A stretch of 10,221 bases of DNA from Candidatus Aminicenantota bacterium (GCA_029880275.1 JAOUOQ010000047.1:1-10221); one strand, 5' to 3'; shown: positions 1-7,453, numbered from the stretch's first letter. The notes: generated by a model from the sequence alone, not told the origin. Translations and numbers: made by a program.

Positions 1-2
1 AT

Positions 3-155
3 GAAGCCCAGAAAGCGAAGGAGATGTTCAACGGTTACACCTTTAAGGAGAGAAAGCTGGTAGTGGACGATGCCCGCCCGCAGCGGGAGAGAGGAGATAG
101 AGACTTCGGCGGCGGCAGAAGGGGAGGAAAAGATAGGGGCTATTCCAGATATTAA
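3..155 (+). CDS. RRM-family RNA-binding protein, C-terminal part (5' end outside window)
   Basis: This open frame enters from the left edge and stops with TAA at 153-155, giving 50 visible residues. The first part contains EAQKAKEMFNGYTFKERKL followed by VVDDARP. This matches the last helix and last strand of an RNA recognition motif (alpha2-beta4, ending in a ..VxxARP.. segment). The remaining ~24 residues are rich in Arg and Gly (GDRDFGGGRRGGKDRG), the kind of RGG-like tail found on small bacterial single-RRM proteins. Such proteins are usually about 85-110 aa, bind single-stranded RNA in the cytoplasm and are often cold-induced. That is family knowledge; the RNP1 and RNP2 motifs that would prove the domain lie upstream of the window. 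Nothing downstream looks co-transcribed, since the next gene starts 511 bases away. Confidence 0.85.
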   Translation, partial: EAQKAKEMFNGYTFKERKLVVDDARPQRERGDRDFGGGRRGGKDRGYSRY

Positions 156-160
156 CAGGT

Positions 161-194
161 GAGAGGGTTTCCCCCTCCAGGAAGGAGGTCTCTC
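161..194 (+). terminator. Possible stem-loop after the RRM gene (weak terminator candidate)
   Basis: Six bases past the RRM stop codon, GAGAG (161-165) can pair with CTCTC (190-194), and inside it CCTCC (174-178) pairs with GGAGG (184-188) around the loop AGGAA. The two stems are separated by an asymmetric internal loop. An alternative pairing uses GAGAGG 161-166 with CCTCTC 197-202. No U-tract follows, so an intrinsic terminator is only suggested by position. The GGAAGGAGG strand also resembles a strong ribosome-binding site, but no start codon follows at the right distance. Confidence 0.3.
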
Positions 195-504
195 ATCCTC
201 TCAGTGTAGAAGTTCGATAAGAGCCGTTCGCCCTCATGTTAAGCCCTCCTTTCAGAGCCTTTCAGTTTCACGCTTTCCCATAGGATGCCATAGAGAAAAA
301 AATCCATATCGCAAGCCCAGGGGAGAAGTTTAAGCAGGAGAGCCTTCTCAACCTGCAGAAGGTTTTCTGCCTGCCGGCTATTCTCATCTCTGTGAAAAAA
401 ACAAAAGCCGATGAGGTTCTTTTCCTCTACCATTTTGTGAGAGGCATAATAAGATGAAATCCCTCTCTGGAATGTAGGGCTCTACTGCTCTAATAAAATT
501 CTTG

Positions 505-534
505 TTGAAAATCTTTCTCTGTGTGTCTTAAAAT
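505..534 (+). promoter_or_regulatory. Candidate sigma-70-type promoter for the S9 peptidase gene
   Basis: TTGAAA (505-510) and TAAAAT (529-534) lie 18 bases apart in an AT-rich stretch, close to the TTGACA/TATAAT consensus. TTGTTG at 502-507 is an overlapping alternative -35. Transcription would begin near 541, leaving an untranslated leader of about 125 bases before the ATG at 667. No operator-like palindrome is obvious. Assignment is by consensus only. Confidence 0.35.
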
Positions 535-666
535 AAACTGTCTTTTAAAAAGTTCCCTGCAGCAGGGGGATAGTAAGGCATTATCATATTACTACTTTTT
601 GCTCGGGCTACAGAAAAGCGTAAGTCAAACAAAAGCTTCATTACCATCTCTTCAAAGGAGGGAGAT

Positions 667-2838
667 ATGAGATGCACAAATCTTACGGAAAGGCTCATTG
701 CAGGGGGAATCCCTTTGCGGGGAGCCAGGGCGACAGGGTTCTCCAGGCTGGCTCTTGCTATTTTATTAAGTCTTCTTCTCACTCTTCTTCTTCCCCATGG
801 TCTTTATGCGCAGAGCTATACCCTGGAGGATATATTAAGCACACCCTTCCCTTCCAGCCTGATTGCCTCGCCGAAGGTCGACCGGGTGGCATGGGTTTTT
901 GACAACTGTGGGATGAGGAACATCTGGGTAGCTGAGGGACCGGACTACAAAGCCCGCCAGCTGACTGACTATGACCAGGATGACGGGCAAGAGATTGGTG
1001 AGTTGAGTTTCAGTCCCGACGGCTCGGTCATCGTCTATGTGAGAGGAGGGAATACTAATCGTCAGGGCGAATATCCCAATCCCACCAGCGACCCCAGAGG
1101 GACTGAACAGGCGGTATATGCTATCAAGGTATCCGGGGGGAAGCCCTGGCGCCTTGGAAGAGGGAATCATCCGGTTGTATCACCAGCAGGGGACCAGGTG
1201 GTCTTTACCTACCGGGGACAGCTCTTTATAGCACCCTTAGATGGCTCCGGGAAGGCGAAGCCCCTGTTCGAAGGGCGGGGTGGCAATGGCTCGCAGTGTT
1301 GGTCGCCGGACGGCTCCAGGCTCGCCTTCATAAGCCAGCGGGATGACCACAGCTTTATCGGCATCTATGACCTTAAGGCGGAGACCATCACCTGGCTGAT
1401 GCCCGATGTGGAGCGGGATGACAACCCCGTCTGGTCTCCTGACGGGAGAAGCATAGCCTGCATCCGCTTTCCGGGACGAACAGCGGATGACTCGTATGGT
1501 CGGGAACTCGGCCTCCCCTTCGCCATCTGGGTAGTCGATGTGGAGACCGGTAAGGGGAGAGAAGTGTGGAAATGCTCCAATGCCAGCGGGGGATTTGCGC
1601 AGTATTACCCCGAACATCCTCTTATGTGGGCAGCCGAAGACCGACTTCTCTTCTACTCGGAGCATGAGGGCTGGATGCATATCTATTCGGTATTGGTGAA
1701 GGGAGGGGAGGCGCTCTGCCTCACGCCCGGGGAGTGTGAAGCAGAGCATGCCGCTCTGTCTGCTGACCGCCGAACCCTTATTTTCAACTCCAACTGCGGA
1801 GATATTGATCGGCGGCATCTCTGGACAGTCCCGGTAACCGGAGGGGAAGCCAAACCGCTGACCACCGGAAAGGGGAACGAATGGAGCCCGGTAGCTCCTG
1901 CCACCGGGAAAAGCATTGTGCTTTTCTGTTCCACCGCCAGCCAGCCGGCTGCTCCGGCGGTGATTCCCATCAACGGTGGAAACCCGCGGCTTATCGCCCC
2001 TCAGGCTATTCCCCAGCAGTTCCCATCAAAAGACCTGGTCGAGCCGCAGCAGGTAATCTTCTCAGCCGGAGATGGCCTGGAGATACATGGTCAGCTCTTT
2101 CTGCCGCGGGATGCCAAAGCGGGGGATAAGCGACCGGCGGTCATCTTCATGCACGGTGGTCCCATCCGGCAGATGCTCCTTGGCTGGCACTACCTTTACT
2201 ATTATCACAATTCTTACGCTATGAACCAGTACTTGGTCAGCAGAGGTTATGTTGTTCTGTCGGTGAACTTCCGCTCCGGTATCGGCTATGGGCGCGCTTT
2301 CCGCACCGCTCCCCATCAGGGTCCTCGTGGGGCTTCTGAGTATAAGGACATCGTCGCCGGTGCTCAATATCTGCGGGGTCGACCCGAGGTTGACCCTCGC
2401 AAGATCGGGCTGTGGGGCGGCTCATATGGGGGATACCTCACTGCCCTGGGACTGGCCAGAGACTCCGAGCTGTTCGCTGCCGGGGTGGACCTCCACGGGG
2501 TGCACGACTGGTCCATGCGAGGACGCCGCCGCGAGGGAGGTGGCTGGGGACTCTATGGAGAGGAGCTGTTGCGCCTGTCCTATGACTCTTCTCCCGTAGC
2601 AGATGTCAGCTTCTGGAGTTCGCCGGTGCTGTTCATCCACGGCGACGATGACCGGAATGTAGATTTCATCCAGACCACCGACCTGGTGCAGCGGCTGCGA
2701 GCCCTGGGAAATGCCCATGTGGAAACTCTGGTATTTCCCGATGAAGTCCACGACTTTCTCGTTCATGGCCACTGGCTAAAAGCTTACCATGCGGCAGCCG
2801 ATTTCTTCGACAAGTTCCTGAAGGGCAAGGCTCACTGA
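667..2838 (+). CDS. Secreted S9-family serine peptidase (prolyl oligopeptidase / dipeptidyl aminopeptidase type)
   Basis: A 723-residue exported serine peptidase that would cleave short peptides, often after Pro or Ala in this family. The ATG at 667 is chosen because AAAGGAGG (654-661) sits 5 bases upstream. Residues 1-48 form a Sec signal peptide: an Arg-containing n-region, a Leu-rich core at about 28-43 and likely cleavage at LYA|Q. The N-terminal ~400 residues hold beta-propeller blades with PD40/TolB-like signatures (FSPDGS, WSPDGS, WSPDGR). The C-terminal ~230 residues are the alpha/beta hydrolase domain, with HGG near its start. The catalytic triad appears intact: Ser586 in GGSYGG, Asp662 in HGDDDRN (aligned to the DPP IV HGTADDN motif) and His695 in DEVHDF. 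Length is normal for the family. Exact substrate specificity cannot be read from the sequence. A methyltransferase gene follows after 65 bases and may be co-transcribed. Confidence 0.93.
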   Translation: MRCTNLTERLIAGGIPLRGARATGFSRLALAILLSLLLTLLLPHGLYAQSYTLEDILSTPFPSSLIASPKVDRVAWVFDNCGMRNIWVAEGPDYKARQLTDYDQDDGQEIGELSFSPDGSVIVYVRGGNTNRQGEYPNPTSDPRGTEQAVYAIKVSGGKPWRLGRGNHPVVSPAGDQVVFTYRGQLFIAPLDGSGKAKPLFEGRGGNGSQCWSPDGSRLAFISQRDDHSFIGIYDLKAETITWLMPDVERDDNPVWSPDGRSIACIRFPGRTADDSYGRELGLPFAIWVVDVETGKGREVWKCSNASGGFAQYYPEHPLMWAAEDRLLFYSEHEGWMHIYSVLVKGGEALCLTPGECEAEHAALSADRRTLIFNSNCGDIDRRHLWTVPVTGGEAKPLTTGKGNEWSPVAPATGKSIVLFCSTASQPAAPAVIPINGGNPRLIAPQAIPQQFPSKDLVEPQQVIFSAGDGLEIHGQLFLPRDAKAGDKRPAVIFMHGGPIRQMLLGWHYLYYYHNSYAMNQYLVSRGYVVLSVNFRSGIGYGRAFRTAPHQGPRGASEYKDIVAGAQYLRGRPEVDPRKIGLWGGSYGGYLTALGLARDSELFAAGVDLHGVHDWSMRGRRREGGGWGLYGEELLRLSYDSSPVADVSFWSSPVLFIHGDDDRNVDFIQTTDLVQRLRALGNAHVETLVFPDEVHDFLVHGHWLKAYHAAADFFDKFLKGKAH

Positions 2839-2903
2839 CACCGACCTTGCATCGGACTCCTTATGGCGAAGTTGAGAGCAGGAGAAAGATGAAGGGATAA
2901 ATA

Positions 2904-3458
2904 ATGACCAGTGAGAAAAAACTTGAACCGATGCCCGATTTCCATTTCAAGTGCATGACCTGGCTGTATAAGCTTGCAGACCCCATCTGGAATCCGCGAA
3001 GGCATCTAAAGAAAATTCCGTTAAAAGAGGGAATGGTAGTGGTAGATTATGGATGCGGACCGGGCAGGTATACCATACCTGCGGCGAGGTTAGTCGGAAC
3101 ACAGGGCAAGGTCTTTGCGGTGGACATCCATCCGCTGGCTATTAAGGTGGTGAAAGAGAAAGCGGCTCGTGAGTCCTTAACCAATATAGAGGCCATCCTG
3201 TTAGATTCCTATAACACCGGGATTAAAGGTTCAAGTGTTGACCTCATTCTCCTTATTGACGCGCTTCACATGATTAAAGACCCCCATGCCCTGTTTCGGG
3301 AGATGCATCGACTGCTCAAAAAGAATGGCATTATCTTTATGGATGCTGAACACATGAAAGTGTCGAGAGCAATGGAGATTGTCGAAAGTACCGGACTTTT
3401 CACCATAGTTGAACTTCGGGGTAAGGACATGCTGATTGCTCCCAAAACTAAGCAGTAA
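2904..3458 (+). CDS. Small class I SAM-dependent methyltransferase (UbiE/Methyltransf_11 type)
   Basis: This 184-residue protein has the Rossmann methyltransferase core. Motif I is VVDYGCGPGR (residues 46-55), which binds S-adenosylmethionine, and the acidic end of beta2 is VDIHP (73-77, Asp74 for the ribose hydroxyls). Later come the LLIDALHMI segment after beta4 and a LLKKNGIIFMDAEH segment matching the LkPGG turn and beta5. It is short, with a compact C-terminus ending ELRGKDMLIAPKTK, as in many stand-alone Methyltransf_11 proteins of anaerobes. The ATG at 2904 is supported by AGGGA (2893-2897), 6 bases upstream. The acceptor substrate is unknown and the sequence gives no hint. It lies 65 bases behind the S9 peptidase gene, with no terminator between, so read-through is likely. 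Confidence 0.88.
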   Translation: MTSEKKLEPMPDFHFKCMTWLYKLADPIWNPRRHLKKIPLKEGMVVVDYGCGPGRYTIPAARLVGTQGKVFAVDIHPLAIKVVKEKAARESLTNIEAILLDSYNTGIKGSSVDLILLIDALHMIKDPHALFREMHRLLKKNGIIFMDAEHMKVSRAMEIVESTGLFTIVELRGKDMLIAPKTKQ

Positions 3459-3579
3459 GTCAGCAACCTCAACAATAGCGGATAAAAGGGAAGTCAAGAA
3501 TTTTCCCCAGTGTGCTTAAAGGCGAGCTTCTTATCCAGAATAAGCTATACATAATCGGATTAAGCTGGGGCTATAAAAT

Positions 3580-4461
3580 ATGAACTCTGGGGAAGGTAAA
3601 CTCAACTATGGATATTACCTCTTGACGTATATCCATTTGATTATAATCTCCATAATTGTCATTGGTATTTTGATTTCCCTATTATTCTGGAAGGTAATAG
3701 CAAACATCATTATGGGTTTCGGGATATATACATTCCTAAACTACTGGATAGTGATTCTGTACCTCATAAAGCAACGAGAACCCTATAATTTATCATCCGA
3801 GATAATGAAAAGTGTCATAAAGTCGGGGAAGGTAGTCATTCGCCCAGCAAGGCCTCAGGATGCACCAGTAGGAGCTCGGCTGATGTTTTATGCTGGTGTA
3901 AATTATATGCGTGCTTTTTTCGGCAGTACAGAGAGAAAAGCTATTAAAGTCCTTAAGCGGATGTTTTCCTTGCCAGGGCATATGACAAGTTATACATATG
4001 CTTTTGTTGCCGAGAATGAGGGTGATATTGTGGCATTATTTTCCGGGCTTGATAGGAGAAGCTGGCGAGCTTCTAATCGTGCCTCTTGGATGTACGGACC
4101 TATATGGTGGATAGCCGCTCCACCTTGGCAAATTCCTAAAATGATTTCTGCATATTATGCATTTGATAAAGTGGTACCACCTGTTTTAGATGAGGAATAT
4201 TATATTGTGCATCTTGCAGTATTACCTGAGAAGCGTGGGCAGGGAATTGGTAAGCAAATAATGAATTTCGCTGAAAGTCTGGCAAAATCAAAGGGATTGA
4301 AAAGAATGTTATTGGATGTAGAAATTGAGAATGAAGCAGCATGTCGGTTTTATAAACGCTTGGGTTTCATAGAAGCAAAGTTTGTAACTGACAAAAACTA
4401 TTGTAAACGCTTTGGAATTCAGGGAAGCATTAGAATGGTGAAGCCAATTACACGCCAGTAA
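3580..4461 (+). CDS. GNAT-family N-acetyltransferase with N-terminal membrane helices
   Basis: A 293-residue frame with two parts. Residues ~12-37 and ~40-63 are two long hydrophobic segments (for example LIIISIIVIGILISLLFW), predicted membrane helices. From about residue 84 (KVVIRPARPQDAP) a GNAT fold begins. Motif A is HLAVLPEKRGQGIGKQIM, with the acetyl-CoA pyrophosphate loop R219-G-Q-G-I-G224. Motif B is ENEAACRFYKRLGF (251-263), where Tyr258 could be the general acid. Such enzymes transfer acetyl from acetyl-CoA to an amine; the substrate is not predictable here. The start is uncertain: the ATG at 3580 has no good ribosome-binding site, and a TATAAAAT box (3572-3579) directly abuts it. 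Met45 and Met76 are possible later starts, also without good sites. The gene is visibly AT-richer than the S9 peptidase gene, suggesting a different origin. Some membrane methyltransferases begin with similar helix pairs, so a chimera is possible. Confidence 0.8.
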   Translation: MNSGEGKLNYGYYLLTYIHLIIISIIVIGILISLLFWKVIANIIMGFGIYTFLNYWIVILYLIKQREPYNLSSEIMKSVIKSGKVVIRPARPQDAPVGARLMFYAGVNYMRAFFGSTERKAIKVLKRMFSLPGHMTSYTYAFVAENEGDIVALFSGLDRRSWRASNRASWMYGPIWWIAAPPWQIPKMISAYYAFDKVVPPVLDEEYYIVHLAVLPEKRGQGIGKQIMNFAESLAKSKGLKRMLLDVEIENEAACRFYKRLGFIEAKFVTDKNYCKRFGIQGSIRMVKPITRQ

Positions 4462-4488
4462 AATAATACATATGTCAAAGAGAGGTTG

Positions 4489-4584
4489 ATGAGGGATAAA
4501 ATAAATTTGATTGGGTATAACATGGGCTTTGTAGTTTCCAGGTGGCATAGAATAAAGTCCCCTTATTCATTATATTTTTATTAG
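4489..4584 (+). CDS. Possible 31-residue small ORF or gene remnant in the GNAT / O-methyltransferase spacer
   Basis: ATG at 4489 opens a 31-codon frame starting MRDKINLIGYNMGF and ending SLYFY before TAG. AGAGG (4481-4485) lies only 3 bases upstream, too close for an ideal ribosome-binding site. The opening MRDK resembles the MIRDK opening of the methyltransferase frame at 4636, and the two starts share an 11-base identical block 150 bases apart. It may be a decayed duplicate of that gene start rather than a working peptide. I do not recognise the sequence. Confidence 0.15.
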   Translation: MRDKINLIGYNMGFVVSRWHRIKSPYSLYFY

Positions 4585-4652
4585 GAAAAATGCTGAAGAC
4601 GGATTGAAAATATAAAATAGGAAATAAGCCAATTTATGATAAGGGATAAAAT
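4492..4652 (+). repeat. Direct repeat AGGGATAAAAT, copies at 4492-4502 and 4642-4652
   Basis: The 11-base block AGGGATAAAAT occurs twice, exactly 150 bases apart. A shorter form, AGGGATAAA, is also found at 2893-2901 in front of the small methyltransferase. At 2893 and 4642 the block provides AGGGA as ribosome-binding site just ahead of an ATG. In the 4492 copy the triplet at the ATG position is ATA. This pattern suggests reused or duplicated translation-initiation segments, though a short motif like this can recur by chance. Confidence 0.4.
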
Positions 4653-5673
4653 GAAAAAGCTACCAGAAGTGAATATGAGTTTCAATAAACTGTATAGGAT
4701 GCTCGCCGGGCTGATCAAATCGAAGCTAATCTCAACAGGCATAGAGCTTAAGATCTTCAATCAGTTGTCCGAGCCAAAATCGGCAGAGGCAGTGGCGAGG
4801 ACAATCGGCACCCACCCGGGGAATACTAAGTTATTCTTAGATGCTCTGGCGGCGATCGATTTGGTGATGAAAAAGAACAGCCTGTATCATAATGCACCCA
4901 TTACGCAGGCATTTCTGGTTGAAGGCAGCCCGACATTCCTGGGACCAATGTTAACCTTAACCTGTCAGATGGGTTATGTTGCCATGGAAAACTTGCCTGG
5001 ACTGGTCAGGGAAGGGCCCCACCAACTTTCGCCAGAAGCAGACATGGATACCGAGGAGACATGGGCGCAGTTTGGGGCTGCTATGGCTAATTACCAGAGA
5101 GCCGGTCTGGCTCAGCAGGCGGTGCAGATTGTCTCAGAGCTACCGGAATTCCCATTGTTTAAAAAGATGCTTGACTTGGGCGGAGGTCCAGGAGTCGTCG
5201 GAATCGCCATCGTAGCCGCGCATCCGAGCATGAAAGGTGTAATCTTCGATAAGCCAGCAGTAGTTAAGGTAGCCGAGAACTTCATCAGGGAGTATGAGAT
5301 GGAGGACCGAATAGAGGTTTTAGGTGGTGATTATAACCATGAACCCATCGGCGATGGATACGATCTGATCTGGGCAAGTGCGGCACTGTACTCTGCCAGA
5401 AATAACATAGACTCGCTTATGAAGAAGATTTACGATGTCCTGAATCCAGGTGGCGTATTTGTTGCCTTCCATGAGGGCCTCACCAACGAGAGGACAAAAC
5501 CCGACATCCACGTGCTCTTCTCATTCTCTATGGCGCTGATGGGCCAGGACGCATGCTTTGATCAGGGCTTCATTGCCGATTCCATGCTTAGCGTGGGATT
5601 CAAGTCTGTCCGTAGTCGCACGCTGGATACCTCCATAGGCCCGATGGACCTCGATATCGGTAGAAAAGCTTAA
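4636..5673 (+). CDS. O-methyltransferase family 2-like SAM-dependent methyltransferase, atypical active site
   Basis: A 345-residue protein with the two-domain plan of COMT/hydroxyneurosporene-type O-methyltransferases. The N-terminal helical winged-helix dimerisation domain covers about residues 14-110 (LISTGIELKIFNQLSEPKS; SAEAVARTIG..). The C-terminal Rossmann domain has motif I MLDLGGGPG (178-186), a beta2 segment GVIFDKPAV, a VLGGDYNHEP segment and DVLNPGGVF before beta5. In the position of the family LHDW catalytic motif the sequence reads ALYSARNN, so the usual His is replaced by Tyr252. It may therefore use another mechanism or substrate. Start choice: ATG 4636 has only a distant AGGAAA, while ATG 4651 has AGGGA (4642-4646) at 4-base spacing and is my preferred start; numbering here is from 4636. 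It follows the GNAT gene after a 174-base AT-rich spacer. Confidence 0.85.
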   Translation: MIRDKMKKLPEVNMSFNKLYRMLAGLIKSKLISTGIELKIFNQLSEPKSAEAVARTIGTHPGNTKLFLDALAAIDLVMKKNSLYHNAPITQAFLVEGSPTFLGPMLTLTCQMGYVAMENLPGLVREGPHQLSPEADMDTEETWAQFGAAMANYQRAGLAQQAVQIVSELPEFPLFKKMLDLGGGPGVVGIAIVAAHPSMKGVIFDKPAVVKVAENFIREYEMEDRIEVLGGDYNHEPIGDGYDLIWASAALYSARNNIDSLMKKIYDVLNPGGVFVAFHEGLTNERTKPDIHVLFSFSMALMGQDACFDQGFIADSMLSVGFKSVRSRTLDTSIGPMDLDIGRKA

Positions 5674-5774
5674 ATGCGGGAAGGAACGTTTACATCATGT
5701 CCCTTTGTCCGCACTATAGCCCTATAGAGCGTATTTGGCTTCGGCGCTTCGCAAACAGGCGAGACGTTATGTAA
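5670..5774 (+). pseudogene. Possible degenerate remnant of a DDE (IS630-like) transposase C-terminus
   Basis: In the gap after the O-methyltransferase, one frame (codons from 5670, stop TAA 5772-5774) reads ..RNVYIMSLCPHYSPIERIW, then LRRFANRRDVM. IS630-type DDE transposases end with a segment of the form LPPYSPxLNPIExxWxxLKR, in which the Glu is the third catalytic acid. Here the YSP and IERIW parts are adjacent, as if four codons were deleted in frame. No other part of a transposase, no start codon with ribosome-binding site and no terminal inverted repeats are visible, so at most it is a scrap. The match is short and could be coincidental. Confidence 0.3.
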
Positions 5775-5806
5775 AAGGCGCCATAATTTCGTAAGGATTT
5801 GATGGG

Positions 5807-7453
5807 ATGAAAGTTACCCTTGCACAACTGGATCCAATTGTAGGAGATATTGAAGGGAATCTGAGGAGGATAGGGGATATCCTATCCCAATTCAATAAAG
5901 GTTCTGATCTAATTGTTTTTCCAGAGCTTTTTCTTGTGGGATATCCGCCCAGAGATCTTTTGGAGAAGCCAAGGTTTATTGAAAAAGCTCAAATGGCCGT
6001 TCAGGAGCTGATCAACATTTCAACCAAGTATTCACAAACAGGGGTACTCTTAGGTGTCCCTATGCCGACTGGAAAAAATACAGGAAAGGAACTTTACAAT
6101 TCTGCCTTATTAATTCATCAAGGAAAGATATTAATTGAACAATCCAAATCTCTACTACCTACCTATGATGTCTTCGATGAGACGAGATACTTCGACCCAG
6201 CGCCTGAGATTCGGGTAATACCATTCAAGCATCAGCTGCTGGGAATCTCAATCTGTGAAGATGCGTGGAACGAGCCGGAGTTATGGCCGAGGAGATTTTA
6301 TCCTTTTGACCCCATAGAAGTATTGGCAAAAAAGGGGGCTACAATCTTTATAAACATCTCGGCGTCCCCCTTTTACATGGGAAAAGAAGAAATTCGATAC
6401 CGTCTCATCCAAAGCCATGCTAAAAGACACGGAATCCCGTTTGCATATGTCAACCAAGTAGGTGGCAACGATGAGCTTATATTCGATGGTAGGAGCATAT
6501 GTATTGACCGAGAGGGGGAACCTATTGAAATTTTCCCATCGTTTAAGGAACATGTGAAAACTGTTGACATGAGTGCCTTAGGAAAACCAGGCCTCTATGT
6601 TCCACAGGATAAAATTGAATCCATTTACGAGGCGCTAATTTTGGGCATTGGCGATTACATGAGAAAGTGTGGTTTTTCTAAAGCTGTCATTGGTCTATCG
6701 GGTGGGATCGATTCCGCGGTCACCTGTTGCTTAGCCAAGGAGGCTATAGGTAGCGAAAATGTTTTGGGCGTATCTATGCCCTCTCCTTACTCTTCGAAAG
6801 AAAGTACAGAATATGCAAGGAGACTTGCAGAAAACCTTGGTATTCAATTTAAGGTGATAACAATTTCTCCAACATATTACTCCTATATTCAATCTTTAAG
6901 AGAGCATTTGCAAGTGGGAGAGGATGTAGATATTACCCTGCAGAACATCCAGGCGAGAATACGGGGCAATATTCTAATGGCACTTTCTAACAAGTTTGGT
7001 TATCTGGTGCTTTCTACTGGAAATAAGAGCGAACTTGCGGTCGGCTATTGTACCTTGTATGGAGATATGACTGGAGGTCTTGCCGTTATTTCTGATGTGC
7101 CAAAAACAATGATTTATGAATTGGTTCGCTACATTAATAGGAAATCAGAGGTAATCCCAAAAGAGATCATTGAAAGATCACCATCAGCAGAGCTAAAGCC
7201 CAACCAACTGGACCAAGACACCCTCCCTCCTTATAACATTCTTGATCGGATACTTTACTATTACATAGAAGAGGGTTACTCCATGAAGGAGATCCTTGAG
7301 CTAAATTTTGACCCTGAAATGGTAAAATGGGTAATCCGAAGCGTTAACAGAAATGAGTACAAAAGGAGACAATCACCCCCTGGGCTGAAGGTAACCACGA
7401 AGGCTTTCGGGGTAGGAAGAAGGATGCCTATTGCGGCAAGATACGATAGTTAG
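5807..7453 (+). CDS. nadE: Glutamine-dependent NAD+ synthetase
   Basis: This 548-residue two-domain enzyme makes NAD+ from nicotinate adenine dinucleotide, ATP and glutamine, the last step of NAD+ synthesis in the cytoplasm. The N-terminal nitrilase-type glutaminase domain (~1-260) has the Glu-Lys-Cys triad: Glu40 (VFPELF), Lys114 (QSKSLLPTY) and Cys150 (ISICEDAW). It releases ammonia, which is tunnelled to the C-terminal synthetase domain. That domain carries the ATP pyrophosphatase motif SGGIDS (298-303) and the STGNKSELAVGY and GDMTGG segments that bind NaAD and ATP. Length is normal for the glutamine-dependent class. ATG 5807 is preceded by AAGGA (5793-5797) at 9 bases. All key residues are present, so it should be functional. 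The gene is visibly AT-richer than the peptidase genes. It stands alone between two spacers of 133 and 115 bases. Confidence 0.96.
   Translation: MKVTLAQLDPIVGDIEGNLRRIGDILSQFNKGSDLIVFPELFLVGYPPRDLLEKPRFIEKAQMAVQELINISTKYSQTGVLLGVPMPTGKNTGKELYNSALLIHQGKILIEQSKSLLPTYDVFDETRYFDPAPEIRVIPFKHQLLGISICEDAWNEPELWPRRFYPFDPIEVLAKKGATIFINISASPFYMGKEEIRYRLIQSHAKRHGIPFAYVNQVGGNDELIFDGRSICIDREGEPIEIFPSFKEHVKTVDMSALGKPGLYVPQDKIESIYEALILGIGDYMRKCGFSKAVIGLSGGIDSAVTCCLAKEAIGSENVLGVSMPSPYSSKESTEYARRLAENLGIQFKVITISPTYYSYIQSLREHLQVGEDVDITLQNIQARIRGNILMALSNKFGYLVLSTGNKSELAVGYCTLYGDMTGGLAVISDVPKTMIYELVRYINRKSEVIPKEIIERSPSAELKPNQLDQDTLPPYNILDRILYYYIEEGYSMKEILELNFDPEMVKWVIRSVNRNEYKRRQSPPGLKVTTKAFGVGRRMPIAARYDS

Larger units (their letters stand above)
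156..666. other. Long intergenic region, no convincing gene
   Basis: About 510 bases separate the RRM stop from the S9 peptidase start. I found no tRNA-like or rRNA-like sequence, no CRISPR repeats and no recognisable peptide in any frame. A 64-codon minus-strand frame (239-433) has no ribosome-binding site and no family resemblance. A 15-codon + frame starting at 235 is likewise unsupported. Composition shifts from GC-rich near 160-200 to AT-rich from about 480, which fits a leader with a promoter for the peptidase gene. Confidence 0.6.

Noticed and set aside
239..433. 64-codon minus-strand ORF in the long leader
   Set aside because: No ribosome-binding site before its start, no recognisable domain and an amino-acid make-up (Phe, Cys, Leu runs) typical of chance frames.
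1237..1818. 193-codon minus-strand ORF inside the S9 peptidase gene
   Set aside because: It lies fully antisense to a gene with intact catalytic motifs and strong family features. Long antisense frames are common in GC-rich genes.
3572..3579. TATAAAAT box as a promoter for the GNAT gene
   Set aside because: A -10 box here would start transcription inside the coding region, after the ATG at 3580, and no -35 at the right distance is evident. It would only make sense if a later start codon is used.
3590..3836. Repeated GGGGAAGGTA within the GNAT gene (near 3590 and 3826)
   Set aside because: A 10-base match within coding sequence with no other shared flanks is likely chance.
5766..5787. TTATG ... 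CATAA inverted pair before nadE as an operator or integron attC site
   Set aside because: Only five pairs, and GTTATGT does not fit the GTTRRRY core of attC sites.
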